The notes under the pieces were generated by a model. That model saw nothing but the letters and a program-made list of their open reading frames with translations, was not told where the DNA came from and made no database searches. Below are positions 1 to 11,851 of a stretch of 64,000 nucleotides of DNA, piece by piece. The DNA is from Solanum dulcamara. Its lineage: Eukaryota; Streptophyta; Magnoliopsida; Solanales; Solanaceae. Position 1 is the first letter of the stretch; the number at the start of each line of letters is the position of its first letter. The position numbers were made by a program, and so were the translations under genes. The DNA is taken from the NCBI RefSeq assembly GCF_947179165.1, contig NC_077241.1:33661246-33725245 (forward strand). The letters are read 5' to 3'.

Positions 1-478
1 ATAGACTGTTCTTGCAGGTCTAAGAAATAGTCTTACATTTGGGCCTCTAAAGTTTGCAAATGATTCATTATTATAACTCGTTAACGCATCTATAGGTCAT
101 AGATATGATCCATTCTGTAGGTCCCAAAACCTGCAAACTTAAAGGCCTCTTAACGTTGCTTATGAGTCATTTCTATAACCCGTAACAACTTCTATGGATC
201 ATCTTGTCAAGTAGTAGAATTGACCTTGAGGGACTTCTGAAACATAGCCTATGAAGTTTATCTATGAGTTGTGTTTACGAGTCGTCTAGGGGAATATGGG
301 ACGTAAACTTAAGTCATAGGACCTTTCATTGACCAACAATTATAGTGCACTCTACGACTCATCCCTACGAGTCGTGGGACTAGCTACGAGTCATAGAGGG
401 ACTCATAAAGTAGGAGTTAGTCTAAAAATTTTGAAGATTCTTTTTAGATTCCAACTCTCCGACTTTCAGGGTCTTATA
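1..478 (-). repeat. D-type LTR fragment, minus orientation
   Basis: Read on the minus strand, the right edge opens TATAAGACCCTGAAAG, matching the D-type LTR start TGTAAGACC with one changed base. The stretch carries many copies of the ACGAGTCGT / GACTCATAG motif that marks this LTR family in the first 0.5 kb after its 5' end (also at 23520-24000 and 30760-31240). The left end runs off the window, so its length is unknown. There is no coding potential. Confidence 0.7.
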
Positions 479-1330
479 GATAGATAAATAAACTTCAGAT
501 AAACAACAATCCGTGCATTTTAAATCATAATATAGAAACCCATTAATTTTTACCATTTGAAATTAAACTATTAAGTTAAGAAAATATTTGGGCTTTATGA
601 TGGAAGAACCCATGGATGAGACCCATATACCTTGGGGAAAAATCCCTAATGAATGCTTGAAAAGAAATGGAGACGTAAAGAACCTTGGTTGGAACCCTAG
701 CATTTCTTCAAACCCCATGGGAGATCTTTGAGAAGAAGGGAAGTTTGTTTTTGAGTCTAAATGTGACAAATGAGGTCTTGGGGGAGTTTAGGGCTTTAAG
801 ATAGGTCAATTCATTCCCCAAAAACGACCACACTTTAATATAAAAACACAAGAAAAGTCCAAAATTCCCCATTTAAAATCTAGCCGGACATCCTTTAGAG
901 TGGACCCATCATGGCACGTGGTTCTCAACACTATCCGTGATGGTGTCTCATGATGATTGAATTGGGAAAATATTTTTAGAAGTCTACAGGGAGAGCCTCT
1001 AAACTTACTCCACGGAGACCTTCGCATTCTGTGAAAGGAATCATGGCCCGTGAACATTTGCCATTGTGTAGATACTACATGGGGCTTGCAGAGTAACTAC
1101 CATGGAAATACACCATGGTCCGTGAAGAGCTCTACGGCATGTAGTAGTCATCCATGGCCCTTTCCTTGGGACTTAGGGGAGGGGTCACCATAGAGGGCTT
1201 CATGTCCATTGGTGCTCACCACGGTTCGTGGTCCCTTATATGCATGTCTGAGTCTCTGAATCACCACCATAGTGGCTCACTATGAGGTGTGGTGCATACC
1301 ATGACATATGATATCCTTTTGTGGTCGATA
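479..1330 (-). repeat. LTR fragment of the C/D' type, minus orientation
   Basis: Positions 560-780 resemble 62100-62270 of the complete D' LTR (both share an 'aaatatttgggct...ggaagaacccat' block). Positions 850-1320 carry the CCATGG / CCGTGG / TCCGTGATGG motif array seen in C-type LTRs at 7600-7980 and 19280-19780. Two short open frames here (563-769 and 806-1057) lie wholly inside LTR sequence and have no recognisable domain. Boundaries are approximate. Confidence 0.55.
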
Positions 1331-1430
1331 CCTTGTGCCATTTTTTTGCATTTCTCTGCACTTTCATTCTTTGTTGTTTATTTGTCCCAAGCTCTTCCTT
1401 AATCTATATAAAGCAAAAGTCAAAATATGA
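1331..1430. other. Unassigned AT-rich joint between two LTR fragments
   Basis: This short stretch lies between the two LTR pieces. It includes a TATATAA-like sequence near 1406, but I can assign it to neither neighbour. Confidence 0.3.
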
Positions 1431-2295
1431 TGTGTAGAAGTCTTAACATATAATAAGCTAGAAATACAAAGGACTATTATTCTCAAAATATGGTAACTCA
1501 CCAAAAAGTAGCCTTCATCAATCTCTACTAGCCACATGTAGGAGAATGAGGAGAATGCCAGTCTCTACATGATGATATCATGTAGGTAAAAGAGTATGCA
1601 TTAGTTTTTTGAATGTACTAAGTATGAAGGCATGCAATTCAATGAAAAACATTAAAGCATTATAAGTCAAAGTACCTGAATGGATGCATGAATGAGCAAT
1701 CAATATAAAAAACATTTGAAAGGTTTATTTTATGGGAAGATGACCATAAACAACTTTTAAGACCATGCGAGCTACTATATGGAATCAAACATAATCCCTA
1801 CGTTGGCACCGATAGACTATTTATCGGGTAGAAATCTATCAACTTTATTCATTTCTTTAACATTTAGGGCTATTTGTGGATCCACTAGCATAACCCTACA
1901 AGGTTTCCTATGTTGGTATAGAGTTAATAACATATAGGGTTGCTACTAGGATTCCCTTACTGAATCCCACATCAATGCTCTATTCGTTGCTTATTGAATC
2001 TCGCAAATAGTTTAATACAACATAAGAACATTATCATTTGCATTGCTTTAAATCATCAACACATCATTAGGTAGAATAGCTCATAAAACTCATCTTTAAT
2101 TCACATATATGAGAGTTGGCCTTTCACAACTGGAATACATCATTTCATCATTCTTTCATTTCTTAAGACTACCTTTGATCATAAACGTATGCTTTCATAA
2201 ACATTCTTTTTGGAGTCAAAGCTTTCAATTAAAACTTCATTGAAACATAAAGAAATTAGGTGGGATCTATTAAATTAAACTTCCAAATTACCAAC
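1431..2295 (-). repeat. D-type LTR fragment (second half), minus orientation
   Basis: The reverse complement of this stretch matches the plus-strand LTR at about 3400-4290. The block GCTAGAAATACAAAGG near 1450 is the complement of sequence near 4270, and the ATTTGTGGATCCACTAGC block near 1870 is the complement of sequence near 3885. It also parallels 60700-61830. With 2556-4600 it forms a long imperfect inverted pair around an integrase remnant. Confidence 0.7.
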
Positions 2296-2296
2296 T

Positions 2297-2555
2297 AGTT
2301 AAGGCTGAACATCAAAGACCAGGTAGACTAGCCCAATACATTGAAATTTCTAATTGGAAGTGGGAAGACGTGAATATGGATTTTGTAGATGGTTTGCCTC
2401 GTACTCGGAAGAATCATGGTTTTATTTGGTTGATCATTAATAGAATGACCAAATTGTCTCACTTCCTACTGGTTAAGACATTTTATAGTTCTGAGGACTT
2501 TCCTAAGTTGTATATTCGAGAGTTGGTGAGGTTTCATGGAAACCTACAAGTCCAT
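2297..2555 (+). pseudogene. Ty3/gypsy integrase fragment
   Basis: The plus frame reads from a degenerate AEHQRPG linker into the start of the retroviral-type integrase core. MDFVDGLPRTRKNH, IINRMTKLSHFLLVKTF and YIRELVRFHG are all hallmarks of chromovirus integrases. The first catalytic Asp, in MDF, is present. The usual VDRMTK reads INRMTK, a GAT-to-AAT type change at 2439-2441 outside the catalytic triad. The match stops after VRFHG at about 2555, where D-type LTR sequence begins, so the second Asp and the Glu are missing. It is an isolated domain remnant and no element boundary joins it to its neighbours. Confidence 0.85.
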
Positions 2556-4600
2556 GTTACAACTCAGAGGAGAAATAGCGAGTCATAGAAATAACTCATA
2601 AAGAAAGTTAAGAGGCCTAGAGATGAAGAGTTCTTAGACCCTATAGAATGAATGGGTGTTACAACCCATAGACAAAATAATGACTCGTTCAAAACAATCG
2701 TAAGGAAAGTTCAGAATCTCAGTCCTGAAGGTATCTAGAACTTATAGGATGAGTCCCTTCTACGACTCATAGAGACGAATTGTAGGGGAAGTCCTAAGTT
2801 CTATTCTTAGGGTCTTCTCAGACCATGCAGGATGAGTCATTCGTATAATTCATCGACTCTTCTATGATTCATAGGGAGAGGTTGTATGATCAGTTCCGAC
2901 AAAATTTTAAAGAGATATTTTAGTCTTTTCCTACATTTTAACATCAAAGTGTGGTCATTTAAGGGACTGAATTAACCCTATCTATGGACCCTAAGCTATT
3001 CCACACCCCTCATTCTCACACATAGACTCTCACACACAAAGATCTTTCCTCTCAAAGTTCTCACAAAGGTTTCAAGCAAGGTCTAGTGTTCCACTTTAAG
3101 ATTCTTCAAATCTCCAATTTCAAAGTTGCATTAGGGGTTTGTTCACTAAGGTATGCGGGTCTCATTCATGGGTTCTTGCACCCATGAAGACCAAGAGTTT
3201 TCCCAGCCTAGCAGCTGAATTTCAAATAGTGAATTTTATGTGTTTTCATATTATGATTCCAATTGTATAAGTTATTGAGTATTTGAACTTTATGTGCTTA
3301 TGTTAGTTATATTGGTTCATAATTGCATAAAGTCTTTGATGTATTAAAGGTCTTTTTTATGAAGGTATGAAAGGAGTTTTAAAGTGTATTGGTGGGTTGT
3401 TTTATAGATATTCTAAATTAATGCATTTCATTACTCTCATGCATGCTAGTGTTGATGTAATTGATTTGAAGTTGAATTGGCTAAATCCACCATTTTTTAC
3501 CATGACTTTTATAGAATGTTTAATCGATTGAAAAGGGTTGTAACCCATGTTACAAAGGTTTATTTGCTATGAATGTGAAGGTCTTTAAAAATGATTGAAT
3601 GATGATGAAAGGGCTCCTTAGCCAAAGAATGGATTCTATGTGATATGAACAATTCTCACATTCGAATCATCATGTTTTAATGAGCTATTCTTTTCTATTA
3701 TATTTTGATGATCCAAATCTATGTAAATGATTATGTTCTTATGTTATATTAAACTATTTTATAGAATTTGACTTAGCACCGAATAGGGCATTAAAATGGA
3801 ATTCTGTAAGGGAATCATAATAGCAACCCGTTGTCTCATTAACTATGTGCTAACATAGGATCTCTTGTAGGCTTAGGCTAGTGAATCCACAAATAGCCAT
3901 GAATGTTAAAGAAATGAATTAAGTTAATGGATCTCTAGCCAGTAAGTAGTCCCCATATGCCAACATAGGGGATTGTGTTAGATTCCATGTAATAGATCAC
4001 AAATGAACATTTCAATTGTTATTTACTTGATTGATTATGCATACACTGCACTATGTACCATTGAATATTAATGTTCTAATGCTTCTTCAATGTTAGTGCA
4101 TGCCTACATACTTTATATACATTAAAAGTACTAACACATACTCTTTTGTCTACATAATATAACCATGTAGGGACCGACGTTGCTCCACATTCACCTCCAC
4201 ATGGATAGTTGATTTCCTTAAAGGCTACCTAGTAGGTGAGTTCTCATGTTTCGAGAACAATAACCCATTCCCTTTTCTAGCTTATGTTATGTAAATACTT
4301 TTAAATACCTTTTATGGTACTTATTTTCTAATTTGATTGAGGGTGAGCTAGGATATGCCTTAGCCCCCACTAAGTCTTTAAGTAGAGGTATGTTTGGATG
4401 TAAATGTTTGATGTTCCAAGTTAACATTTAACTCTTACTCTATGGTGTTTCCCTTAGTCCCATTTCCCTTTTTATTTCCTCTTATTATTTACACTCATTA
4501 CCTATGAAAATCTAAATGAATGCTAATAGGGTTGGGTGAGGTACCTCCGGTGTCTCATTCTCTGTGTTGCATGTAGGCCTTAGGCTTGGATCATGAAAAA
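2556..4600 (+). repeat. D-type LTR, plus orientation, 5' end truncated; 5' LTR of a broken element
   Basis: The ACTCATAG / GAGTCGT motif array lies at 2560-2890. It is followed by a transcribed-leader-like part with short CT-rich tracts (3000-3130) and then the conserved distal block (3780-4290) shared with D LTRs at 21812-24038 and 29046-31282. The right end, GGATCATGAAAA at about 4588-4599, stands where a GGGTCATGACA end is expected and is directly followed by a primer-binding site. No TGTAAGACC start is visible at the left, so the first bases are missing. Confidence 0.75.
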
Positions 4601-4602
4601 CC

Positions 4603-4614
4603 TAGTATTAGAGC
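4603..4614 (+). other. Primer-binding site, initiator tRNA-Met type, degenerate
   Basis: TAGTATTAGAGC matches the plant consensus TGGTATCAGAGC at 10 of 12 positions and lies 2-3 bases after the LTR end, the normal spacing. Both changes are transitions. Confidence 0.75.
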
Positions 4615-4814
4615 TCTAGGTGTTGAATGGTCCTTAAATTACAACATACCGCACCGAATAGGGCCTTATTCATGGTTGTGAAGTATGCCACTACTATGAA
4701 TAGGAGACTATGGGATGTTTAGGAAAGTTCACTTCTTTCAAAATTTATGTCGTGCCTTAGAGTTGTTGTAAGATTTCCTCTAACTAATAAATCATTTTAT
4801 GCCTTTTATATTAT

Positions 4815-5928
4815 GCCTCGATGAAGAGTAGATCCACCTAGAGAAGAATTGAAGATGAGGACCAAGCTTCATCGGATCCTGAAGCTCCACATCATGAGGA
4901 AGGAGTGATATATACTGCATTCAAGAATATCATAACTTTTTAGGCTCAAGTTATAGCCAACCAAACTAACCAAAGCATTGTTCCTCCTCCTCTTCCTCAA
5001 GTGCCTATTTTGCCTTTTAGGATTTGGACTTTAAGAGAATGAATTCACTTGAGTTTGGTGGTTCTAAGGTAGACGAGGACTCTATGGAGTTTTTTGAGGA
5101 AGTTTATCAAATTATGGCTATTATGGGTGTGCCTCCAAATGAGAAGGACAAGCTAGAGGCCTATCAACTCGAAGGCATGTTTGGTACAAGCAATAGGTTC
5201 TTGAGAGGGGTAAAGATATGGAACGTATAGAATGGGAATAATTCTTGGAGTCTTCCTAGACTGCTTCTTTTCTTTGGAGTTAAGGGAGGCAGAGATTCAA
5301 GAGTTCATCAATCTTTTCCAAGGAACGATGAGTCTGAGGGAATATTCCCTCAGGTTTACTAAGTTGTTAAAGTATGATCCTTTCATAGTATACAACCCAA
5401 GGGTAAGGATGAGGACGTTTATCTTTGTTGTTTCTAGTTAGGTATCCAAAGAGTGAAAGACGGCCATGTCTGTCAAACAAATGGACATCTCCTGACTCAT
5501 GAAATATATAGAAAAAATTGAGGATGAGAAGTTGAGGGAGAGGTCAAAAAGGTTTAGAAAGGCTAGCATTGATGGTGAAAAGGGCCAAGGTGGGCAATGA
5601 TTTGTGGGACAAGGTTACACCAATTCTCCTCCTTCAAGGTTCAATAAGGACAAGGGTGCTAAAACGATGGTTCAAACAGAGAATGTTTGTGCTCAAGCTT
5701 TTTCCCATTTTCAAAAAGTATTGAATGACTCAAAAAAGGGGAATGCTTAGCTGGCTCCAATAAATGGTTCAAGTATGGTAAACCGGGTCACCAAGCTAGA
5801 GATTGTATAGGTAGTGATAGTAGGCCTCAAGGCTAAATTGATCATGGTAGATAAGATCAAGGAAGTGGCCAATGCACCAACCACTTTTATGCTTTGCATA
5901 GATGACAAAAGGTGGAGAAAGCACCCTT
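4815..5928 (+). pseudogene. Ty3/gypsy gag remnant
   Basis: This is a plus-strand gag polyprotein (capsid) remnant. In order it shows NSLEFGGSKVDEDSMEFFEEVY (about 5042-5107), GVPPNEKDKLEAYQLEG (about 5129-5179), and, after stops, FFSLELREAEIQEFINL and SLREYSLRFTKLLKYDPF (5268-5390). These are the diagnostic retrotransposon gag capsid blocks. A basic linker follows (KLRERSKRFRKAS), but no CCHC zinc knuckle is reached before B-type LTR sequence takes over at about 5930. Several stops and at least one frame change break the frame; the two longest open pieces are 5024-5230 and 5232-5441. It belongs with the LTR and primer-binding site just upstream. Confidence 0.85.
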
Positions 5929-5929
5929 C

Positions 5930-6530
5930 ATGACCCAACCCTGTGGGCTGCGACTGGGGTCCGACTTGGACCCCCGCATATGTATCTATCAGCTATAGTC
6001 AAGTTGAACCATCTATGATGTGATACTATACATAAAAACCCCAATGGTCAAAACTTTTTCGGTACATATAGCCTATTTTATTCGTACCGTATCAGAAATG
6101 GCACGCAAGCCAATAAGGCTGTTGTAACATAAAAACATTTACAACGTGACATACAGGCAAAGCTGAAACAAACTTATAAACAACCCACATACAAATGTCT
6201 ACAGACCTCTAAGCGTTATGAACGGTGATATATGGTAGGACAGGGCCCCCACCGTACCCGTGAATAAACAAATGCCGACATCAAATAACCAGCACCAAGA
6301 GCTAGGCTCCAGAACAGTGGAGCCTTTCCAATATAGCTGAGTAGAAATCCTAAGCTGGCGGATCTCCGAAATGAACATCTGTACCTGCGAGCATGAAATA
6401 TAGCCCCCCAAAGAAAGGAGGGTCAGTACGATATATGTACTGATTATGTAAAGCAAAAAACATTGTAACTGAGATAACAACTGAAATAGGGATGCAGGAA
6501 AACAAGTACTATGCTTACATCTTAGGACAT
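5930..6530 (-). repeat. B1-type LTR fragment, minus orientation
   Basis: The left edge reads TGACCCAACCCTGTGGGC... and then GGGGTCCGACTTGGAC, matching the B1 LTR at 35821 and 55335. The shared blocks TACCTGCGAGCATGAAATA and GTCAGTACGATATATGTACTG follow near 6380-6440. The match ends abruptly at about 6530, where pol-type sequence starts, so only about the first quarter of the LTR survives. The 151-residue open frame at 6199-6654 is antisense to nothing recognisable and spans this joint. Confidence 0.75.
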
Positions 6531-7522
6531 GTAGGGACCGACTATAGAGTAGGGTCTTTGGAATTAGTATCCCTAACCCACACATGATGGTAATGCAACC
6601 CTTGAAAATCATTTTCCGATCATTAAGGCACAAGATGAATTGACCCTTAAACATAAAATCACTACCCTTCCAAACTAGGATCGGCTCATTAGAAAATTAA
6701 AACTTAACCATATAGGTTCTACAAACAATAGAAACATAGCATGCATATAGCCAATCCATTGAAAGTATAACATCAAAATCGGTCATATAAAGTTCAACTC
6801 AATCATATGAAGTGACTTTGTTAAAAACCAAAACCGAATAATTTCTATAGACTCTTTTAGCCCAACCGACTGACCTACGAGAGTACAAATGAAAAAAGGC
6901 TCCAATAATATTCTGGGGCTAATATCAAATCTCATAGGCACATAAGGAGTAAAAAAATACAAATTTTCATCTGGATCAAGTAATGAATAAACATCATAGT
7001 GAAAGAGCCAGAACATGCCGGTAATAACATCAGGACTCTCCTCCACCTCTTGCCTAGCATGAAGAGCATAAAACTGATTATTACATTGACCACCTTTTAG
7101 TTGAGCTTGGGCACCTTATTGTACTTTCACTCTATGAGAAACTTGTCCTTGAGGACAACCTTATTTAACCCTACACTCCTTGGCATGTTGACCTGGCTTG
7201 CCACACCGATATCATACATTGAATCTCGCTAGACACTCTCTCTTGTGATTCTTCTCATACTTGCATACAGGGGTAACTTGTACATTTGGGACTCCTTCTT
7301 GGGGATTCGGGTTGGGCACCCTATCTTTTTCAATCCTTGGAGTAGAACCATTTGAAGAACCTTGACCAGATTGCCTTTGGCAAAATTAAGGACGCTCACC
7401 ATTTTTGGACCTAGAATAAGAGGAATCACCACCATCGGTCCTTGCTTTCTTGGAGTCTCTAGTCTTCTCCCTTAACTTCTCATCCTCTATTTATTCCACC
7501 TAGTTCATAAGTCTAGAGATAT
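6531..7522 (-). pseudogene. Ty3/gypsy gag-protease remnant
   Basis: This minus-strand fragment matches 27190-28160 of the full-length element. From its 5' side it holds the end of gag (after about 7500), a CCHC zinc knuckle and the aspartic protease. The knuckle reads YRCGKPGQHAKEC near 7175-7215, with an in-frame stop just before it. The protease frame (6783-7046) contains ESPDVITGMFWLFHYDVYSLLDPD; the usual DPGA active-site turn is DPDE here, so the essential Gly after Asp is lost. The 5' side is cut at 7523 by the start of a C-type LTR, and the 3' side ends at the B-type LTR fragment. Confidence 0.8.
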
Positions 7523-9795
7523 TTTAAGATCCCCAAAGTTGGAAAGTCATAAAATGAGTATCTAAAGATAAATTTCCAGAAAAACTCAGTTTTTGGCACC
7601 AGGTGGTCTTCACGAGACCCAATATGGGCCGTGAAGCGGACCACAGGCTGTGAAGGGGCCATCGTGGTCCATCCCAGCAATTTGGCTTCTTGAGGTATGG
7701 ACCATGAGAGGCTACCATGAGGCGTAGTGCGGTCCATGGTCCGTAATGGCCTCTGTAGTGAACCCCTCCTACGGGCCCTACACCACTTTCATGATTCACA
7801 GATCATAGTCACCTCCACGGACTATGAAGGTCTCCATGGAGGAGGTCCTAAAATTTTCCCTACAAACCCTGAGACTTCAAGTCCAAGTCTACCCCCACGG
7901 AAGACCACCACAGACCACAGTGCCCTTTAAGAGCCGTGGTTGGTCTCGTGCTGGGCAGCCTCCAATAATTGCTTTTTAGAAAATTGAAATTCCAATTTCA
8001 AGATAGGACCATGAATTATACTATTTTTCACATGCCGTGGCGATGGTCTTTTTTGGGGTCCGGATTAAGTTTTAATGATGGATATTTTGGTCATTTCCTA
8101 TATTTCATTAATGAATATGAATGATTTTTGGGACTAGATTCCTACATATTAACTACCCTAAAATCTTCTAACCCTCTCATTCTCACATTATTCCTCAAAA
8201 TTAAAAACCTTCTCTGTGAAGTTTTCTCTCAAAAATCTTCTTCTTTCTCAAGCTATTCAAGGGATTCCTCCAAGGTCAAGCTTCAATTCTATTCGTCTAA
8301 GTCTTATAAAGGTCAAGGTATGTGGAACTTCATCTATGGGCTCTTTTCACCAATGGTATCCCAAAGATTTCTTCTCAATTCTCTTTTGATTTCTTCAATT
8401 AAAAGCCCTAATTTCATGATTTGCATTGAGTTTTCTCAAATATTCTATGCTATTAACCTAATTATGTATAATTAACATCATGTTGCATGATTGTAAGTTG
8501 AATTTAAAAGACCCGTGCTATATTCTAGCTTCAAGTATGATTTATGAGATATATTCATAATTTTTAAGTTATTTCAATGAAAACTTTATGAATTAAATTA
8601 AAGATTCTTTATGGAAAGATGTTTATGAGTAATTCTTTAATGAAGTTTCAAGCAAGTTTATGATAAAGGGTGACTTGAGATCCTTGAAGGTGACGCAAGA
8701 CTCTAATGAAAGAGTGACTTAAGATCCTTGATGAAGAAGGTGACTTAAGACTCTACTGATATTTTTATAAAAAGGATTCATAATGATGGAAGGACTACAC
8801 CCACATTACAGGAATCTTATGATAATGAGCCATTCCTATGAATAAATTTCTATGAATTATGATTATAAAAAGCTTATTACTATGACATATATAATTTATG
8901 ATTATGTTATGATATGTATTTCGTGGGATAATTTACCTAGCATCGAGTGGACTTTGAGGTGGGGCTCAAACTAAGACCTAGTAGGAACCTCTAGTCTCTT
9001 AAACTACATTGCCATCATAGGTTTCCCAACATAGCTTAGCCAGTGGATTCACATACAGAACATGATGATACTAATTGGATGGAGCCTACCTTGACAAGTA
9101 GCCTCCTCTTTTCTAGATGTGAAGATCATCATATTCCATGAAAATAGCTCACATGGTCTTAATGTCGGTTACAGCTATCTCCCACATATGTAAGTTCTTA
9201 TGATGCTTGTGATGTTTTGATGTATTGACCAATAAGATAATTTTTTTTATTTTTCTCATGACTTTACTCATGTTTTAATGATATTGGTCTTGCATCCATG
9301 ATCCATATTAATTATGTTCGATATTTATTGTTCATACATATTCTCACATACTTAGTGCATTTCATGTAATAATGCATAATTTTATCTACATTGTATCATA
9401 ATGTAGTGTCTGACAATCACGCTCATCAACCTCCAATTTGTGGATAGTGTTTATTACGGTTTCTTGGATGGTGAGTCCTCATGTTCTGAAGATGAGACAT
9501 TTACTTTCTTATCAGTCTATCATTTCCTTTATCTTTCTTATTGGGTGAGCCAGGATATTTTATCATGTCCCTATCAAGTATTAGGGGCATGTTAGATTGT
9601 GTGAGTCTATGTTATATCTCATTCCACTCTTTTGAAGAATTATGTTCTATTTTAGATTTCTACTTTTGTTTCTTAATTTAGCTTTATTACTCATCTCCTT
9701 ATGTATGCTCATGAATGTCATGCCAAGAGGCTTGGTTAGGGTCCTTCAGGATTCTAATCTCCATGTTATGTCTAGGACCTAGGTCGGATCTGTCA
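7523..9795 (+). repeat. Complete-looking C-type LTR, plus orientation
   Basis: The left end TTTAAGATCCCCAAAG corresponds to TGTAAGACCCCAAAA at 19212, and the right end AGGTCGGATCTGTCA to AGGTCGGGTCATGACA at 21455-21469. Length is about 2.27 kb against 2.26 kb for the 19212 copy. The GGCACCAGGTGGTC block and the CCATGG / CCGTGG motif array follow the left end in both. Neither a primer-binding site nor a polypurine tract flanks it, so it is best read as a solo LTR inserted into the gag remnant to its left. The 115-residue open frame at 8128-8475 lies inside it and has no domain. Confidence 0.8.
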
Positions 9796-11560
9796 CGACC
9801 TGACCTTGGGCCTAGTCATAACATGACAATCGAAACCCCAAAGGGGATCCAACCAAGCCTCTTGTACATATCATAAGCATACATAAGGGAAAGTAAAAGC
9901 GTAAACATCATAAGAGAGTGTAAACCCTGAATAGTAAATAAAGAATGTCACATGATAACATAAACTCGAAACAGTTGTCCAACTAGATGCCTCTATTCAT
10001 GAGCATGGGAGGGGGCTAAGACATGTCCCTACATCACCCTTAATGACTAGTCCCCGATAAATAAGGATTCACCACAAACACTGCCTGACACAAAAGCTTA
10101 ACTAGCCACGTGGATGAATATGATCTTCAATCTCAACCACTATATTATGAGACAATGTAGGCAAAGAGTATGCATTAGTACATCAGAATGTACTAAGTAT
10201 GAGCGCATGACATGCAACGTAAATCATGGAATGCAATGGTCAAGTAAGACACATGATAAGATGAGATGATTAAAGTCATGAGAAAATCATAATGACCAAA
10301 AAATTAGAAAAGCATAATTTAGATCATGAAAATACATATGTCGTACATAGTGGGATACCATAACCAAAAATAAGACAATGCGAGCTATAATATGGAATTC
10401 CATTGTCTTCCCATATAACAAATAAAAAGAAGAATCTACTTGCCAAGGTAGACTCTATCCCACTAGGTGGTTCATACATATGCTTCATGTGGATCCAATA
10501 ACTAGGCCATGAAGGCAACCTACGGTGACACATAGTTTAAGAGACATGAGGTTGCTAGTAGGAATTTTGGTAGGGTCCCCACCTCAATTCCAGTCGGTGC
10601 TAAGTCAAATCTCACGAAATACATACATAGCATAGAAATTAAAATTACATATATCATAGTCATGATCATACGTTTGAAATCATAGAGTAGCTCATTTTTA
10701 TAACATACTTGTAATGTGAGAATTGTCCTTTCATCATTACAATCATATTTGCATAATTCATATAGTTAGGTCCTAGGTCAACACAAAGGTCCATAAGTCA
10801 CCTTACTTTATAACTTGCATAAAATTCATACCTTGAACTTAGAGTAAAACTTAAATGCATAATCAATTGACTTGAAAATCAAGAAATTTACTTGGAAACA
10901 AGCACGATCATAGACTTTTTATTTTTCCATACATAATTCATAAAGATGATATCATTAGGAAGTATAATTGAAAATACCCATAATTTACATCATGAACCCT
11001 AAAGATCAATATAGGAGAATTCATGGAAAAACTCTTCAATTCAATGAAATAACCATCAATTTATATTAAAATAGACTCATAATCATAATTTGATTCATAA
11101 TTCATGCAATAGAAATAAAGATCATAATACCCATAAAATACCATACTTTAATTTGATAGAAAACTTGAGAAATTGATTGGGCTTCATGGATGAAAGAATA
11201 CATGAATCAATACCCACATACCTTAAGTGAGAAAACCAAATAATTTGGAAGAACTTGAGAGTTTTAATGGAGATCTTGAGTGAATTTATTTGAAGTCTTC
11301 AATGGAGTCCTTGAGAGTCTTTTCTAGAGAGAGACATTTGAGTAGGTCAATTCTAGAAGAATGAATAAAGTTAGAGGTTTAGGTCAATTTATAGAGTTGA
11401 ATTAGGTCTTAAAAACGTCTAGGTGCATTAACTAACAATTAGTGAATAGTCTAAAATGCCCTTACCTAAAAACTAAATTTGGACAAAAACTGTTGTCTAG
11501 GTCCGCGATGCGGAGGTGTTCCTTGATAGGCAAATTTAGAGCGAATGAGATTTTGACCAG
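9791..11560 (-). repeat. D'-type LTR, minus orientation, tail to tail with the preceding LTR
   Basis: The left edge TGTCACGACCTGACC is the reverse complement of a GGTCGTGACA LTR end and shares the bases TGTCA with the end of the previous LTR. The block CCAACCAAGCCTCTTG and the 'gtgcattaactaac' part match the minus-oriented LTRs at 21812, 29046 and 60407. Near the right edge lies the hairpin TCCGCGATGCGGA (11502-11514), as in the D' copy at 62457-62540. The right boundary is not clean. Confidence 0.7.
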
Positions 11561-11838
11561 ATTTTAAATTAGAAAAAATTGCACTGAACGGGAGAAAATC
11601 CGCGACACGAACTAGCTGTGCACTTTATTGTTTTACGCAGTTTCTTTGAAAAATCTATCTTTTAATATACGGGTCCTAAAAATATACTGAGACCATTTTT
11701 CCGTAGGTTTTAACCCCCTGATCAATATTTCAGACTCGGATTTGTCAAAAAGATTTAATATATTACGTGAGCAGCCTATTTCCAAGGCATTATTAAGGCA
11801 CTTGTGAGCATTTTGAGGAATGTTAGGTTATGAAAAAC
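11561..11838 (+). repeat. Possible LTR 3' end, plus orientation
   Basis: The only support is the primer-binding site immediately after it and the GGTTATGAAAAAC sequence, which resembles the decayed LTR end at 4590 (GGATCATGAAAAACC). The body matches none of the other LTRs convincingly. Confidence 0.4.
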
Positions 11839-11839
11839 T

Positions 11840-11851
11840 TGGTATCAGAGC
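11840..11851 (+). other. Primer-binding site, initiator tRNA-Met type, perfect
   Basis: TGGTATCAGAGC is an exact match to the plant consensus. It marks the 5' internal start of a plus-strand LTR element, but no gag frame follows. Confidence 0.75.

Noticed and set aside
6199..6654. 151-codon minus-strand open frame
   Set aside because: It spans the joint between a B-type LTR fragment and a protease remnant; the sequence shows no domain, and the same LTR part elsewhere is not open.
8128..8475. 115-codon plus-strand open frame with serine-rich start
   Set aside because: It lies entirely inside a C-type LTR and is not kept in the homologous copy at 19212-21469.
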